DNA of 64,000 bases from Oscillatoria sp. SIO1A7 (GCA_010672965.1 JAAHFN010000017.1:1-64000), one strand, 5' to 3'; shown: positions 1-9,020, counted from the stretch's first letter. Notes: generated by a model from the letters alone, not told the origin. Made by a program: numbers and translations.

Positions 1-180
1 CAACACCCTCACACCTTCCCCCACCCCCCACACCCCACCCCCAACACCCTCAACACCCCCCCCCCACCCCACACCCCCCCCCCCCCCCCCCCACCCCACA
101 CCCCCCCCCCCACACCCCACACCCCACACCCCACACCCCACACCCCACACCCCACACCCCACACCCTACACCCAATGCCC
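1..180. repeat. C-rich heptad low-complexity tract
   Basis: The tract is made almost entirely of CACACCC and CCCCACA heptads interrupted by long C runs. On the minus strand this is a G-rich series of the type GGGTGTG. The same heptads recur at about 18.2-18.4, 51.5 and 60.2-60.3 kb. No coding potential is seen. It lies just past the 3' end of cysC. The minus strand has the runs of G needed for quadruplex formation, which is an inference only. Confidence 0.85.
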
Positions 181-182
181 CT

Positions 183-719
183 TTAAATCTTGTCTATATA
201 GCCGGCGGCTACGAGCTTATCCAAAACTTTGGCAACGCTTTCTTCCTCGGTTTCTAGATCCGTGCGGCATTCCACATCTGGTTGTTGCGGGTCTTCGTAA
301 GGGTCGCTAATCCCGGTAAATTGCTTAATCTCTCCGGAACGAGCTTTTTTGTATAGTCCTTTAACATCGCGCTCTTCGCAGACTTCTACCGGGGCATTGA
401 CATAAACTTGAAGAAAGTCTCCAATTCGCTGGCGTACCTCTTCTCGGATTTCGCGGTAGGGCGAGATGGCGGAAACCAGGACTATCACTCCATTGCGGGT
501 CAATATATGAGAGACAAAACCAATACGGCGGATGTTCTCGTCTCGGTCTTCTTTGCTAAAACCCAATCCTTTGGTTAGGTTCTGACGCACAATATCGCCG
601 TCGAGAATTTCTAGCTTATATCCCTGCGATTTCAGTATCTCCCCTACCTTGCGGCTAATTGTGGTTTTGCCAGCACCGCTTAGTCCTGTAAACCAAACCG
701 TCACGCCACGCTGTTCCAT
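183..719 (-). CDS. cysC: Adenylylsulfate (APS) kinase
   Basis: This is a 178-residue cytoplasmic P-loop kinase that makes PAPS from adenosine 5'-phosphosulfate and ATP, in sulfate activation. The Walker A motif GLSGAGKTT lies at residues 12-20. It is followed by the family's LDGDIVRQNLTKGLGFSKEDR stretch near residues 39-59 and the VYVNAPVEVCEERDVKGLY region that lines the substrate site. Length is typical for bacterial CysC. An AAAGGAG ribosome-binding site sits about 9 bases before the ATG. The upstream minus-strand genes encode an SLC13-type anion permease and a Usp protein. This fits sulfate uptake and activation in one neighbourhood, but a repeat-filled gap of 500 bases separates them, so co-transcription is doubtful. 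Confidence 0.95.
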   Translation of the reverse strand: MEQRGVTVWFTGLSGAGKTTISRKVGEILKSQGYKLEILDGDIVRQNLTKGLGFSKEDRDENIRRIGFVSHILTRNGVIVLVSAISPYREIREEVRQRIGDFLQVYVNAPVEVCEERDVKGLYKKARSGEIKQFTGISDPYEDPQQPDVECRTDLETEEESVAKVLDKLVAAGYIDKI

Positions 720-754
720 CTTGATTTAACTCCTTTGAATTAACTGTATTTTTT

Positions 755-996
755 AGGACTTACGCATCTAGACTAGGGAGCATTTCACTTTTGCAGTCGG
801 TAGCCCGGAAGGGCGAGAGTTTGTGTAGCCGCGCCAGGCTCCGTCTAGGAGCGGCTAAGCCCAAGGGGCTGGCGGCAGGGTACGAAATTGAAATGCTCCC
901 TCTAGATACCAGTAGGGGCGATAGCTTCGCTCTCCGTTGCTGTGCGCGGGGGATTGCCCCTACAAATATAAGATTTGGATATTTTGCGTAAGTCCT
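755..996. repeat. Family A inverted-repeat element with a nested second element
   Basis: The element is bounded by AGGACTTACGCA at 755-766 and its inverted copy TGCGTAAGTCCT at 985-996. Inside, at about 778-903, is a second inverted repeat of the form GGAGCATTTCA ... TGAAATGCTCC. A relative of that inner element stands alone at about 28163-28256. This looks like one MITE inserted in another. The rest of the gap between cysC and the Usp gene holds a run of ten-base ATGCCCAATG-type repeats near 1087-1122 and no gene. Confidence 0.75.
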
Positions 997-1228
997 GCTT
1001 ATGTTCAAACACCCCGATAGAACCCTTCGATTATACTCCTCTAGTAGTCTGTCAAGGCAGTTTTGAAAATAAAACAATTTTTTCTAATGCCCAATGCCCA
1101 ATGCCCAATGCCCAATGCCCAATTCTGTATTGACAGAATACTAGGTCGCGAACCTCCCTCGGGGAGGGCCAGTTAAGAAGCGTCCCCAAGGGAGGTTCAA
1201 AAAATCTACGGTCATGCCTGCAACTTTT

Positions 1229-1663
1229 CTAATCTTCCTGAATCCACTTCAGCCCTGCGCTCATATTGGCGATCGCTGGGCTCACAGACTCGGAGCCACT
1301 GAGGCAGACTGTTCTTGTTTCCTGCTTTAAAAGGGCTTCAAGATAAGCCATCAGGGGTGCTTCTTTCACGTCAGTTTCCTCAACTTGGACCCCGGCGGCA
1401 GTACAGAGGGAAAGAACCTCTTCTAATATATCTGCAGCTAGAGCGCGGTAGCCTTCTAACATAGAAGCTTCGAGGCTCCGTCGCGGTCCTTGACCCAGCC
1501 AGCCTTTTTCTCCCAACTCGCGCACCATCGCAGCGACGGCATCTGAGTCGATCGCAAAGACCACCTTCAAGGCAGTATCGGTTTCCTTTGTTTGTTCTAT
1601 AGCCCAATCCAGTGCCTTGTGGTAGGCATAGGGGTTTGTCAAGACTAGCAAAACGCCTGTCAT
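1229..1663 (-). CDS. Universal stress protein (UspA)-like
   Basis: This is a 144-residue soluble protein with the UspA-type alpha/beta start (TGVLLVLTNPYAYHKALDWAI), in which a beta strand is followed by a helix. The C-terminal end carries a CLSGSES patch where nucleotide-binding Usp proteins have a G-x2-G-x9-G-S/T motif, but the motif is not canonical, so ATP binding is doubtful. The gene begins four bases after the stop of the SLC13-type permease gene on the same strand, which indicates a two-gene operon and suggests that the Usp domain modulates or senses the transporter's activity. That role is inference. Usp domains are often linked to transporters, either fused or as neighbours. Confidence 0.7.
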   Translation of the reverse strand: MTGVLLVLTNPYAYHKALDWAIEQTKETDTALKVVFAIDSDAVAAMVRELGEKGWLGQGPRRSLEASMLEGYRALAADILEEVLSLCTAAGVQVEETDVKEAPLMAYLEALLKQETRTVCLSGSESVSPAIANMSAGLKWIQED

Positions 1664-1667
1664 CCTA

Positions 1668-3092
1668 TCACCTCAATCCCACTAGCGGCCAATACAATTG
1701 ACTCATTGCTATAAAAAGCAAACCCGCCATTAAGTCTAACCAAACTCCCCAGCGCATTACGGATAGGGGACGAACGAAGCCGCTGCTAACGGCGATCGCC
1801 AGAGCCGGAGTGCTAACTGGCAGCATAAAGCCCAAGCCGGAAGGAACGACCACTCCCAGAGTCATAGCTCTAGAGTCTATACCATATTTCTCTGCCAAAG
1901 CCAGAGCCACGGGCAGAAGAACTGCAACCGCTGCGGCATTGCTCATAAACTCGGTCATGGCCATCGACATAAAGGCAATAGTACCCAAAATAAGCAGAGG
2001 CGAGTTTATGCCCGACCCCAAAAGCAACTTTGTCAGGGCAGAAGCGGCTCCCGTACTGCTCAGGGCAGCACTCAGAGCAATAGCACTACCATACATCAGC
2101 ACGATTCCCCAGTTGACATCTTCTTCCACTTCCCGCCAATCGGCCACCCCCAAGACAAAAGCCGAACAGGCTCCGAAAAAGGCAACGGTATCTAGACCCC
2201 AGGTATCTCCTTCCGTCACCCAGAGGCCAATGGTCACCACCATAATCCCAGCAGTCAATATCTCTCGCTTAGATATCTTGCCCAACCGTTTATTGCGAGC
2301 TTCTAGGAACCGGCGAGCTGCGGAGAGGGAAACTTTTTCTGCTTTTTCTCCCCCTTGCGCCATTGCTCGGATCAATAGATAAGCGATCGACAATAGTATT
2401 ACAACTAAAGGAAAACACCAGACCATCCATTGCACGAAACTAATTGACTGGCCGGTGACGTTTCTAAGAATGCCCAGGGCTAGCGGGCCTCTAGCCCCCC
2501 CCAGCAATGTGGTATTCGAGCCAATCACGACGCCCCAAGCCAAGGCGAGAAAAGCCGCTAAACCAAACCTTCCCCCGGGTTTGACTCCTGCGGCGCGAAC
2601 CACTTCTAGGACTATGGGGAAGAGCATGGCGGCGACAGCATGGGCGGTAATTACGCAGGACATCATAGCTGCCATGCCCAGAATAGAGGCGAGGAGCTTT
2701 TCTTGGGTTTTGCCAAAACGAGAGACTACGGCTAGGGCAATGCGGGTACTCAATCCCGAGCGAACGATAGGGCTCGACAGGATAAAGGCTCCTAGGATAA
2801 AAAATACGGCGCGATTGCCAAAGTAGGCGTAGGCGTCTTCGTGGGAAACCGCGCCGCTGGCGGGAAGCAGCAAGAGGACGATTATGCCCGTGACTGGCAG
2901 GGGCAGGATATTGGTGCCCCATAAGAAAACAGCTACGCCAAATACTGCTAGGGAGAGTCTGGCTTCCCACTCGACACCTGGCATGGGCAAGACGAGAACG
3001 AGTCCGTAAATGGCAGCGGCCGCCAGATAGCCAAACCAGGGTTTTCTAATAAAGCGAAAAGCGCGCAACCGAGAGCGAAGTAGATTCCACAT
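1668..3092 (-). CDS. SLC13/DASS-family anion permease
   Basis: This is a 474-residue inner-membrane protein with about 11-12 hydrophobic segments. Family marks include the N-terminal GTNILPLPVTGIIVLLLLP segment and the SNAAAVAVLLPVALA signature near residues 385-400. This signature holds the conserved Ser-Asn-(Thr/Ala) clamp of the divalent anion:Na+ symporter family. Members move sulfate or dicarboxylates. The substrate cannot be read from sequence, but the nearby APS kinase makes sulfate a reasonable guess. It has no TrkA-C insert between its two halves, unlike the larger SLC13 proteins of Synechocystis type. It is the first gene of a tight operon with the Usp gene, and its N terminus is rich in Arg, consistent with a cytoplasmic start. 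Confidence 0.85.
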   Translation of the reverse strand: MWNLLRSRLRAFRFIRKPWFGYLAAAAIYGLVLVLPMPGVEWEARLSLAVFGVAVFLWGTNILPLPVTGIIVLLLLPASGAVSHEDAYAYFGNRAVFFILGAFILSSPIVRSGLSTRIALAVVSRFGKTQEKLLASILGMAAMMSCVITAHAVAAMLFPIVLEVVRAAGVKPGGRFGLAAFLALAWGVVIGSNTTLLGGARGPLALGILRNVTGQSISFVQWMVWCFPLVVILLSIAYLLIRAMAQGGEKAEKVSLSAARRFLEARNKRLGKISKREILTAGIMVVTIGLWVTEGDTWGLDTVAFFGACSAFVLGVADWREVEEDVNWGIVLMYGSAIALSAALSSTGAASALTKLLLGSGINSPLLILGTIAFMSMAMTEFMSNAAAVAVLLPVALALAEKYGIDSRAMTLGVVVPSGLGFMLPVSTPALAIAVSSGFVRPLSVMRWGVWLDLMAGLLFIAMSQLYWPLVGLR

Positions 3093-3094
3093 TC

Positions 3095-3252
3095 AGGGGA
3101 GAGTTTTGAGTTTTGAGTTTTGAGTTTTTAATTTTAAATTTTGAGTTTTGAGTTTTGAGTTTGAGTTTGAGTTTTGAGTTGTTAGCTTGAGAATTTTTAA
3201 TTTTTAATTTTGAGTTGTTAGCTTGAGAATTTTTAATTTTTAATTTTGAGTT
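3095..3252. repeat. TTTTGAG heptad and GAGAATTTTTAA tandem repeats
   Basis: The tract upstream of the permease is made of TTTTGAG heptads followed by two longer direct repeats carrying GTTAGCTTGAG and TTTTTAATTTT. Open frames crossing it encode only repetitive Lys/Asn peptides. Related AATTTTGAATTT runs occur at about 12.3, 34.7 and 59.8 kb. No gene is seen between 3093 and 3882. Confidence 0.8.
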
Positions 3253-3366
3253 GTTACCCATACGAACATCGCCTCTGATTTCCCCTCCTGCGGGCGGTGT
3301 GGGTGGGTTCCGCAAGTTGAACTCGGGAACGAAACCCAACAAATGCCTGTTCGTTGGCCAACGCCC

Positions 3367-3440
3367 GATCCCCCCAACCCCCCTTAAAAAGGGGGGCTAT
3401 AGCCTTGAGCCCCCCTTTTTAAGGGGGGGTTGGGGGGATC
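3367..3440. repeat. Perfect GATCCCCCC inverted repeat
   Basis: A long inverted repeat runs from GATCCCCCCAACCCCCCTT to the complementary AAGGGGGGTTGGGGGGATC, with a short A/T loop. A second copy with the same ends lies at 30353-30434, so it is a dispersed element and not a local terminator. It could still stop transcription as a hairpin. Confidence 0.75.
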
Positions 3441-3708
3441 GTTCCCTACGATAAAATGGCGGAGGTATTGACGGAAGATTCCAAGTTCTGTGGATAATAG
3501 TGACCCAAAAGAAACTATAGTAGCATTTTATGACAGGGCAAGCGGCAGGAAGACGGCAGGGGAGGCAGCAGGGAGACGATCGCCGCCTCGATAAGCTGGA
3601 CCAGCTATAAAAGCACTCTATATAACTAAGGCTCAATATCCAGGAAATGCGATCGCGCGAGCGAGAATTAGCTATAATATTACCAAGGACTATATTTAGT
3701 GATACCCA

Positions 3709-3818
3709 ATATAACACTACGCACTCAGGTTAGGACAGTTCAAGTCTCGCTCCTGGCTAGTAACGGCAAGGCTTGTGCCGATCGCATGACTGCCGATCGC
3801 ATGATTGCTTACTGCTAT
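3709..3818. repeat. Family E interspersed repeat
   Basis: The repeat starts with a form of TATAGCACTACGCACTCAG and ends with GCTTACTGCTATA. The interior reads ...GCTCCTGGCTAGTAACGG..., then a GCCGATCGCATGA segment. Close copies lie at 40153-40262 and, inverted, within about 11937-12010. Diverged copies with GTCAGC repeats near the right end occur at about 5637, 20510, 21780, 30528, 36660, 39300, 45225 and 58690. It is non-coding. Confidence 0.7.
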
Positions 3819-3882
3819 ACCTCGTAGGTTTTGATGGGTGTTTTTAGCGAATTTAGTCTATTGCCACTGAAATATTGGGACA

Positions 3883-5214
3883 ATGAATCGCTTAAATAGA
3901 CGAGCCTTTAAAATTCTGCGTCGCGAAATTAATAACTGCGCGACTAAAGATCCCATTGGCGAAACCGAGCGCCAAATTGCCATGAAGCGGTTGAAGCTGC
4001 TCCGGGAGGATAAGGGGCCGCCAGCTTCTTTGGAAGAATTGCGCGAAACCTTCGCTACTATCTATCCTCAATTTAGCGAGCAAGCCCTCAAGCGTGCAGC
4101 TAATGCCAATCGTCCCCCCGGCCTATTTACTCATATTAAATGGGCAACTCTGTCTCTGGCAGGTATTGCCGGTGCGATCTGGGTGGCCAACCTGCCACAT
4201 CCGCTGATTCGCAGGCCGATCGCTAGCAAAGCTCCTATCTTGCTGCTGCCGACGACTATGCAAATGGACTATAACTACCGGCAAGCTATTTCTCTGGTGG
4301 AGCAGGCAGACCAACTTGTTAATAAAGCGAGCGGGCCGGCAGACCTGGATCTGGGGCAAAAGAAAGTCAGGCAAGCTCAAAAGCATCTCGACAAATTGCC
4401 CGCGTGGTTTTTGGACTATTATCCCCAGGGCTATTGTAGATATGTTGGCTGTAGCTGGCGGTTTACTTATGATGAGTTTCAGTCGGCTCGCAAAGCAACC
4501 GGGCGAATGGAAGCGAAAGTGTTTCAAGAAAAGAATGCTCGCTCTGAGCTGATACAGGCAGAAAATGCGATCGCTCGGGCAAAGGAAGAATTCGAGGGAG
4601 CCGAAAGCCCAACTGAAAAAAGTCAGGCGATCGCTGCATGGCGATCGGCAGTAGATCGCCTGGAACAAATTCCACCGGCTACTCTATCTGGCAGGATGGC
4701 TCGCCCGAAACTGGCAGCAGCTAAGCGAGACTTTCAAGCGGTTGCCGGTTCCGCCGCCAGCAGCCTGCGCAGCAGTAATTTAATCGAGGCAGCTAAAGTC
4801 TTTGCCATGCAGGCCGCCGTCCTCAGTCAAAGTCCGCCCCATCCAGTCAGCAAATGGGAGCAAGTGGTAGATCTTTGGGAAAATGCAGTTAACCGCTTGC
4901 AAAAAATTTCTGTTGACAATCCGGGCTATCTGGAGGCGCAAACCAAGCTGGCCGAGTATAAAACCAATCTGGGAATTGTCCGTACTCGCTTGGAATCCGA
5001 AAAACTATCTTCTAAGGCGATTTCCCGAGCAAAAAGTCTCATTGCGGATTGGCAAAGTATGCAGAGGGAGGCATACAGAAATCCAGATTACATGGTCAGC
5101 CGACTAGAGGAAATTATCAAGGAGCTAGAGAGCGTGCAACCCGGGACTACGGCTTACGCAGAATCTCAAGAATTGCTCCAATTTGCCAAGGAGGCTTTGA
5201 AAAAGTTGCAATAG
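3883..5214 (+). CDS. Membrane-anchored coiled-coil protein, unknown function
   Basis: This is a 443-residue protein that I cannot assign to a named family. The N-terminal 85 residues are soluble and charged. A single hydrophobic segment follows near residues 87-110 (HIKWATLSLAGIAGAIWVANLPHP). The rest is Ala/Glu/Lys/Gln-rich and strongly helical, with heptad-like stretches and repeats of the type QAENAIARAKEEFEGAES. This pattern fits a periplasmic or cytoplasmic helical domain tethered by one membrane helix. No enzyme motif is visible. The start lacks a clear ribosome-binding site. It stands alone between repeat-filled gaps. Similar proteins with TPR-like helices are common in cyanobacteria, which is a weak analogy. 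Confidence 0.7.
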   Translation: MNRLNRRAFKILRREINNCATKDPIGETERQIAMKRLKLLREDKGPPASLEELRETFATIYPQFSEQALKRAANANRPPGLFTHIKWATLSLAGIAGAIWVANLPHPLIRRPIASKAPILLLPTTMQMDYNYRQAISLVEQADQLVNKASGPADLDLGQKKVRQAQKHLDKLPAWFLDYYPQGYCRYVGCSWRFTYDEFQSARKATGRMEAKVFQEKNARSELIQAENAIARAKEEFEGAESPTEKSQAIAAWRSAVDRLEQIPPATLSGRMARPKLAAAKRDFQAVAGSAASSLRSSNLIEAAKVFAMQAAVLSQSPPHPVSKWEQVVDLWENAVNRLQKISVDNPGYLEAQTKLAEYKTNLGIVRTRLESEKLSSKAISRAKSLIADWQSMQREAYRNPDYMVSRLEEIIKELESVQPGTTAYAESQELLQFAKEALKKLQ

Positions 5215-5636
5215 GTGTAGGGTTTCTCAAATAATTTGAATTTACATCCCGTAGGGGCGACAGCATCCCTTAGACCATCTCTTAGCTCGGAACGCCAACC
5301 CCTTTACTGGGATGCTTCGCCCCAGAGAACCTGAGATCGAGCGCGAGAACCGCTATATTGGCATTTAGCAAAAGTAGCAAAAGCAACCGCAAGCCCGGAT
5401 GGTGGCTTTTCAGGAGAGTACAGGGGAGCGATCGCTAGATGAAGAAGAAGCGATCGCTCTTTGCTTATATCAAAATCTGGCGATCGCTCTAAAAATAATT
5501 CCTCCGTAGGACAGGCGTTTTAAATTGTGCGATCGTTTGACCGGATTTGATATCAGAAGCCCAGACGCTCTTGTGCGCGATCGCTCTAAAAATAATTCCT
5601 CCGTAGGACGGGCGTCTCGCCTGTCCTAGAAGGTTT

Positions 5637-5743
5637 ATAGCACTACCGGTTAAGGTTAGGACAGTTACAAACGCTCTATTGCAATGATTGCAGGACTTTT
5701 GCTGACTGCTGACTGCTGATAGCTGATAGCTTACTGCTATATC
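5637..5743. repeat. Family E repeat copy
   Basis: This is a diverged copy of the TATAGCACTAC ... GCTTACTGCTATA element. Its right half is dominated by GACTGCTGA direct repeats. It lies in the 750-base gap between two plus-strand genes, which also holds HIP1 octamers near 5430-5490 and one copy of the GCGACAGCATCCC/GGGATGCTTCGCC family at about 5253-5325. No gene is seen in this gap. Confidence 0.65.
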
Positions 5744-5820
5744 GGACAGGCAGGGGGCGGGCACGGGGGCGGTGCCCGCCCCCGTGCCCGCGTAGTTGCC
5801 GCACATAATTTGGAGTCGAC

Positions 5821-5880
5821 CGTAGGACAGGCGTCTCTCTTTCCCGCTCTAAGGGACAGGCGGGACGCCTGTCCTACGGG
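5821..5880. repeat. Family B inverted repeat (GTAGGACAGGCG)
   Basis: An inverted repeat of CGTAGGACAGGCGTC with GACGCCTGTCCTACG, separated by about 30 bases. It belongs to the same family as the copies at 10869, 14788, 25720, 42455 and about 46075. It lies 90 bases before the GNAT-PIN gene. Confidence 0.75.
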
Positions 5881-5970
5881 AAGCTCAATTTTTGAGCGAT
5901 TAAATGGATTGGATATTACGCAAGAGTGTAAAATACCCCAAACCCTCGAACATCAGGAGGAGGGACAAGT

Positions 5971-8166
5971 ATGAGCGAAGAAACTGCGAGGGAAGAAACG
6001 GCGCTGAGAATTGAACCGATTGATGAGAAATCTCCTCATCTGCCAGCGGTCATTGCTCTGGGTCGCGCTAACAAGCGGACTTTGGGGCTATTTCCAGATG
6101 AGGCTTTTGTCGATCGCGCTGCCGCAAGGGAAATTTTGGTGGCAATAGCTGCCGAAGAGGAAGTATCCGGGGAAGTATCCGAGGAAAAATGCGTCGGCTA
6201 TCTGCTCTACCGAAGCGTGCCCAGTGAAAAACATATAGTTATCGTCCATCTCTGCATCGATTTGTCTTGGCGAGGTCGCGGGCTGGCAAAAAAATTGGTA
6301 GATTTCCTCAGCGAGATTACCCAAGACTATTTTTATGGCATTAAGCTCAAATGCCGTCGGGACTATGGTTTGCAGAAGATGTGGGAAAGATTGGGCTTTT
6401 TCCCTGCTAATGAAAAGCCCGGACGGAGCCGAGATGGCAAAGAGCTGACAGTTTGGTGGCGAGACCACGGACATTCCGACCTGTTTTCTTTGCTCGCCGA
6501 ACAGAAACTGGAGTCAAAGCTAGGGGCGGTAATCGATGCGAGCGTTTTCTTCGATTTGGAGAGTTCGGAGTCGGATAATTCCGAGTCGGCATCTCTGCTG
6601 GCAGATTGGTTGGAGCCAAACCTAAACTTGTGCGTGACCGATGATATATTTTATGCGGTGGATAAGATTGAAGATTCTAAACAGAGAAAAAGCCAGCGCC
6701 TATTAGCGGAGACTTTCGATCGCTTGCGCTGTTCCCAGTGGGAGTTTGAAGCTAAATTGCAGGATATAGCCGATTTTTTTGTTTCAACTACGGATAGCCC
6801 TGTTGCTAAAGCAAATATTGGGGAAACAGCCCGACGCCAGTTAGCCAGGGCAATAGCTGTGGAGACTTCTGTTTTGGTGACCCGCGATCGCAATCTTTTG
6901 GCTATAGCCGAGGCGATCGCAGCAAAATTCCATCTATCAATACTCAGTCCCACGGAACTAATTGTTAAATTAGACGAGGTTAGCCGAAAAGCCAAATATC
7001 CTCCCCAGCGCTTGGCCGGGACAAATCTGAGAATCCAAAATATCCAAAGTATCGAATCGCTACAGCCTAGTTTTATAGAAAATTTTCGCTCTCGAAGCTG
7101 CGGCGAAACCATAAAGCAGTTTCGGCAACGGCTGCATTCTTTCCAAGATAAGGATAAATGCGATCGCTCTCTGGTTTTAAACGCGGAAAATCAACCCTTG
7201 GCTTTAATAGTTTGCGATCGCCGCCACTCCCAGGAACTACAAATACCGATGATGCGGGTCAAAGGCGGAAAACTTGCTGCCACCCTCGCTCGCCATTTAA
7301 TTTTTCGCTCTGTCTCCCAGGCAGCGGATGAAAACCGGCCGTTTGTCAGAATCTCCGACCCCTACCTAGACTCCACCTGTATTGAAGCCATCCAAGAAGA
7401 TGCTTTTATCCGAGTTTCCGAGCAATATTTAAAAGTAAACTTACCCGTTGCCGCCACTGCAGAAGAGTTAGCGGAGCGTCTGTTGGTCTTAGCTCGGTTG
7501 GACTCGGACTATAATTTTTGCCAGCAATATGCCGAAACTTTAACTAGCGATCGTAGAGAGACCGATTCGATAGTAGCTGCCGAGGTAGCTGCCGAGCTAG
7601 AGAATCGCCTCTGGCCTGCGAAAATTACTGACGCACCCCTGCTGACAGCTATTGTTCCAATTAAAGCTAGATGGGCGAAAGATTTATTTGACAAAGAGTT
7701 GGCCAACCAGTATTTATTCGCCTCCACCAATAATCTGCCTCTGAAACGGGAATTGGTATATTATCGCAGCAAGCGAGCTAATGCAGGGCTAAAGCCAGGA
7801 GCGATCGGCAGAATTCTCTGGTATGTCAGCAATGATAAGAATTATTTGGGAAGCAAAGCCCTGCGAGCTTGCTCTCGACTCGATGAGGTGATAGTTGACA
7901 AGCCAGAAACCCTACACCGACAATTTAGCAATTTTGGAGTTTATAAATTACAAGACTTATTAGACCTGGCCAAGAATCAACCGAAGCAAGATATAATGGC
8001 GCTGAGGTTCAGCGATACCAAGGTTTTTGTGCGGCCCATCGAATGGGATAGGCTCAAACAAATCCTAGGGCTCCAAGCGCCGATTCAAAGTCCGATTGCC
8101 ATTTCCCCCGCTCAGTTTGATATCATCTATAATCTAGGTATCCAAAGCGAGAGGAAACTCTATTAA
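5971..8166 (+). CDS. GNAT acetyltransferase-PIN nuclease-PUA/ASCH-like fusion
   Basis: This 731-residue multidomain protein begins at an ATG behind an AGGAGG site. Residues about 10-165 form a GNAT N-acetyltransferase domain with the acetyl-CoA loop RGRGLAKK at 101-108 and the C-terminal WERLGFFP strand. Residues about 185-335 form a PIN nuclease domain: an Asp in VIDASVFF (D189), acidic residues in TDDIFYAVD, and a final TRDRN with D306. Residues about 345-460 resemble a second, degenerate GNAT-like fold. The C-terminal part (about 560-710, with LKRELVYYRSKR and LGSKALRACSRLDEV) looks like a PUA/ASCH-type RNA-binding domain. The next gene encodes a free ASCH domain, and McrB follows. The domain set points to RNA, probably tRNA, as target. 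That function is inference. All key catalytic positions appear intact. Confidence 0.75.
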   Translation: MSEETAREETALRIEPIDEKSPHLPAVIALGRANKRTLGLFPDEAFVDRAAAREILVAIAAEEEVSGEVSEEKCVGYLLYRSVPSEKHIVIVHLCIDLSWRGRGLAKKLVDFLSEITQDYFYGIKLKCRRDYGLQKMWERLGFFPANEKPGRSRDGKELTVWWRDHGHSDLFSLLAEQKLESKLGAVIDASVFFDLESSESDNSESASLLADWLEPNLNLCVTDDIFYAVDKIEDSKQRKSQRLLAETFDRLRCSQWEFEAKLQDIADFFVSTTDSPVAKANIGETARRQLARAIAVETSVLVTRDRNLLAIAEAIAAKFHLSILSPTELIVKLDEVSRKAKYPPQRLAGTNLRIQNIQSIESLQPSFIENFRSRSCGETIKQFRQRLHSFQDKDKCDRSLVLNAENQPLALIVCDRRHSQELQIPMMRVKGGKLAATLARHLIFRSVSQAADENRPFVRISDPYLDSTCIEAIQEDAFIRVSEQYLKVNLPVAATAEELAERLLVLARLDSDYNFCQQYAETLTSDRRETDSIVAAEVAAELENRLWPAKITDAPLLTAIVPIKARWAKDLFDKELANQYLFASTNNLPLKRELVYYRSKRANAGLKPGAIGRILWYVSNDKNYLGSKALRACSRLDEVIVDKPETLHRQFSNFGVYKLQDLLDLAKNQPKQDIMALRFSDTKVFVRPIEWDRLKQILGLQAPIQSPIAISPAQFDIIYNLGIQSERKLY

Positions 8167-8345
8167 CTATAATGTCCAATACCGCGCCTAACACGCTTCC
8201 CCTCTTGGGAGGGGCTAGGGGTGGGGTGTAGGGTGTAGGGTGTAGGGTGTAGGGAAACTTCATGCTATTTTCCCGATTGCTTTCGGGAGTCGGAAGTCCC
8301 TACTCTTAAGCAACCAATATCGCAACCAATATCGCACCAAATATA

Positions 8346-8774
8346 GTGGCCAACACCATCTTATTGTCCGTTCGTCCCGAATACGCCCAAAAAATTTTGG
8401 CAGGAACCAAGAAAGTAGAGCTGCGTCGGGCTCGCCCTCGCTTGGAACCGGGCGATCGCGTTTTAGTATATGTCTCCTCTCCCCAAAAAGCAGTAGTAGG
8501 GTCGTTTCAGGTAGAAAAAATTGTAGAAGAACCGCTGCCCGCTCTTTGGGAAATGGTCGAAACCAAGGCCGGGATAAGCCCGGAAGAATTTTACAACTAT
8601 TATGAAGGGGTCTCAACAGGAGTGGGAATTTTCTTTAAGGAAATCCGGCCTTTTAATCAACCCGTTGCCCTAGGGTTGTTGAGAAAAAAATGGTCTTCTT
8701 GGCGGCCGCCACAGAGCTATCGCTACATGAGCAATACAGAGTACGAGCTGGTTAGGGAACTCGGACGAGGCTAA
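8346..8774 (+). CDS. ASCH-domain protein
   Basis: This is a 142-residue protein starting at GTG. The N-terminal LSVRPEYAQKILAGTKKVELRR motif is the hallmark of the ASCH domain, a PUA-like fold that binds RNA. Some ASCH proteins act on nucleosides; for example, E. coli YqfB hydrolyses N4-acetylcytidine. The LEPGDRVLVYVSSPQKAVVGSFQVEKI segment continues the beta barrel. The gene lies 180 bases after a GNAT-PIN-PUA-like fusion and points the same way, so the two probably work together. No ribosome-binding site is clear before the GTG, and the interval carries a TGTAGGG repeat run, so separate expression is possible. Confidence 0.8.
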   Translation: MANTILLSVRPEYAQKILAGTKKVELRRARPRLEPGDRVLVYVSSPQKAVVGSFQVEKIVEEPLPALWEMVETKAGISPEEFYNYYEGVSTGVGIFFKEIRPFNQPVALGLLRKKWSSWRPPQSYRYMSNTEYELVRELGRG

Positions 8775-8832
8775 AGACGTTTGACGATCTTGGTAGGGTC
8801 TTGATATAGCGGTTCTCAAATTGATGTGAGGT

Positions 8833-9020
8833 CGCCTGGGCGAAGCATCCCAATACAGAAATTACCTTTATATAGCAGAGATGGTCAAGGGGGATGCTGT
8901 CGCCCCTACCCGATCGCTTATTACACTTATTTGAGACATGCTATATACAGCCGAGATAGTCGCTCGGGATGCTGTCGCCCCTACGTTTTCATTCGTTACA
9001 CTTATTTGAGAAACGCCATA
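8833..9020. repeat. Family C repeats (GCGACAGCATCCC)
   Basis: Two copies of the family C motif lie here. One GGATGCTGTCGCCCC pairs with CGAAGCATCCC upstream, and a second TCGGGATGCTGTCGCCCCTACG follows before the mcrB-like gene. Copies elsewhere lie near 5253, 13050, 13220, 21505, 27830, 28020 and 41265, and six tandem copies run from 50600. Short open frames here are artefacts of the repeat. Confidence 0.65.

Noticed and set aside
1810-2826. Plus-strand open frames opposite the SLC13 gene
   Set aside because: They lie wholly inside a clear transporter gene, lack ribosome-binding sites, and have biased Arg/Pro/Ala content typical of antisense frames.
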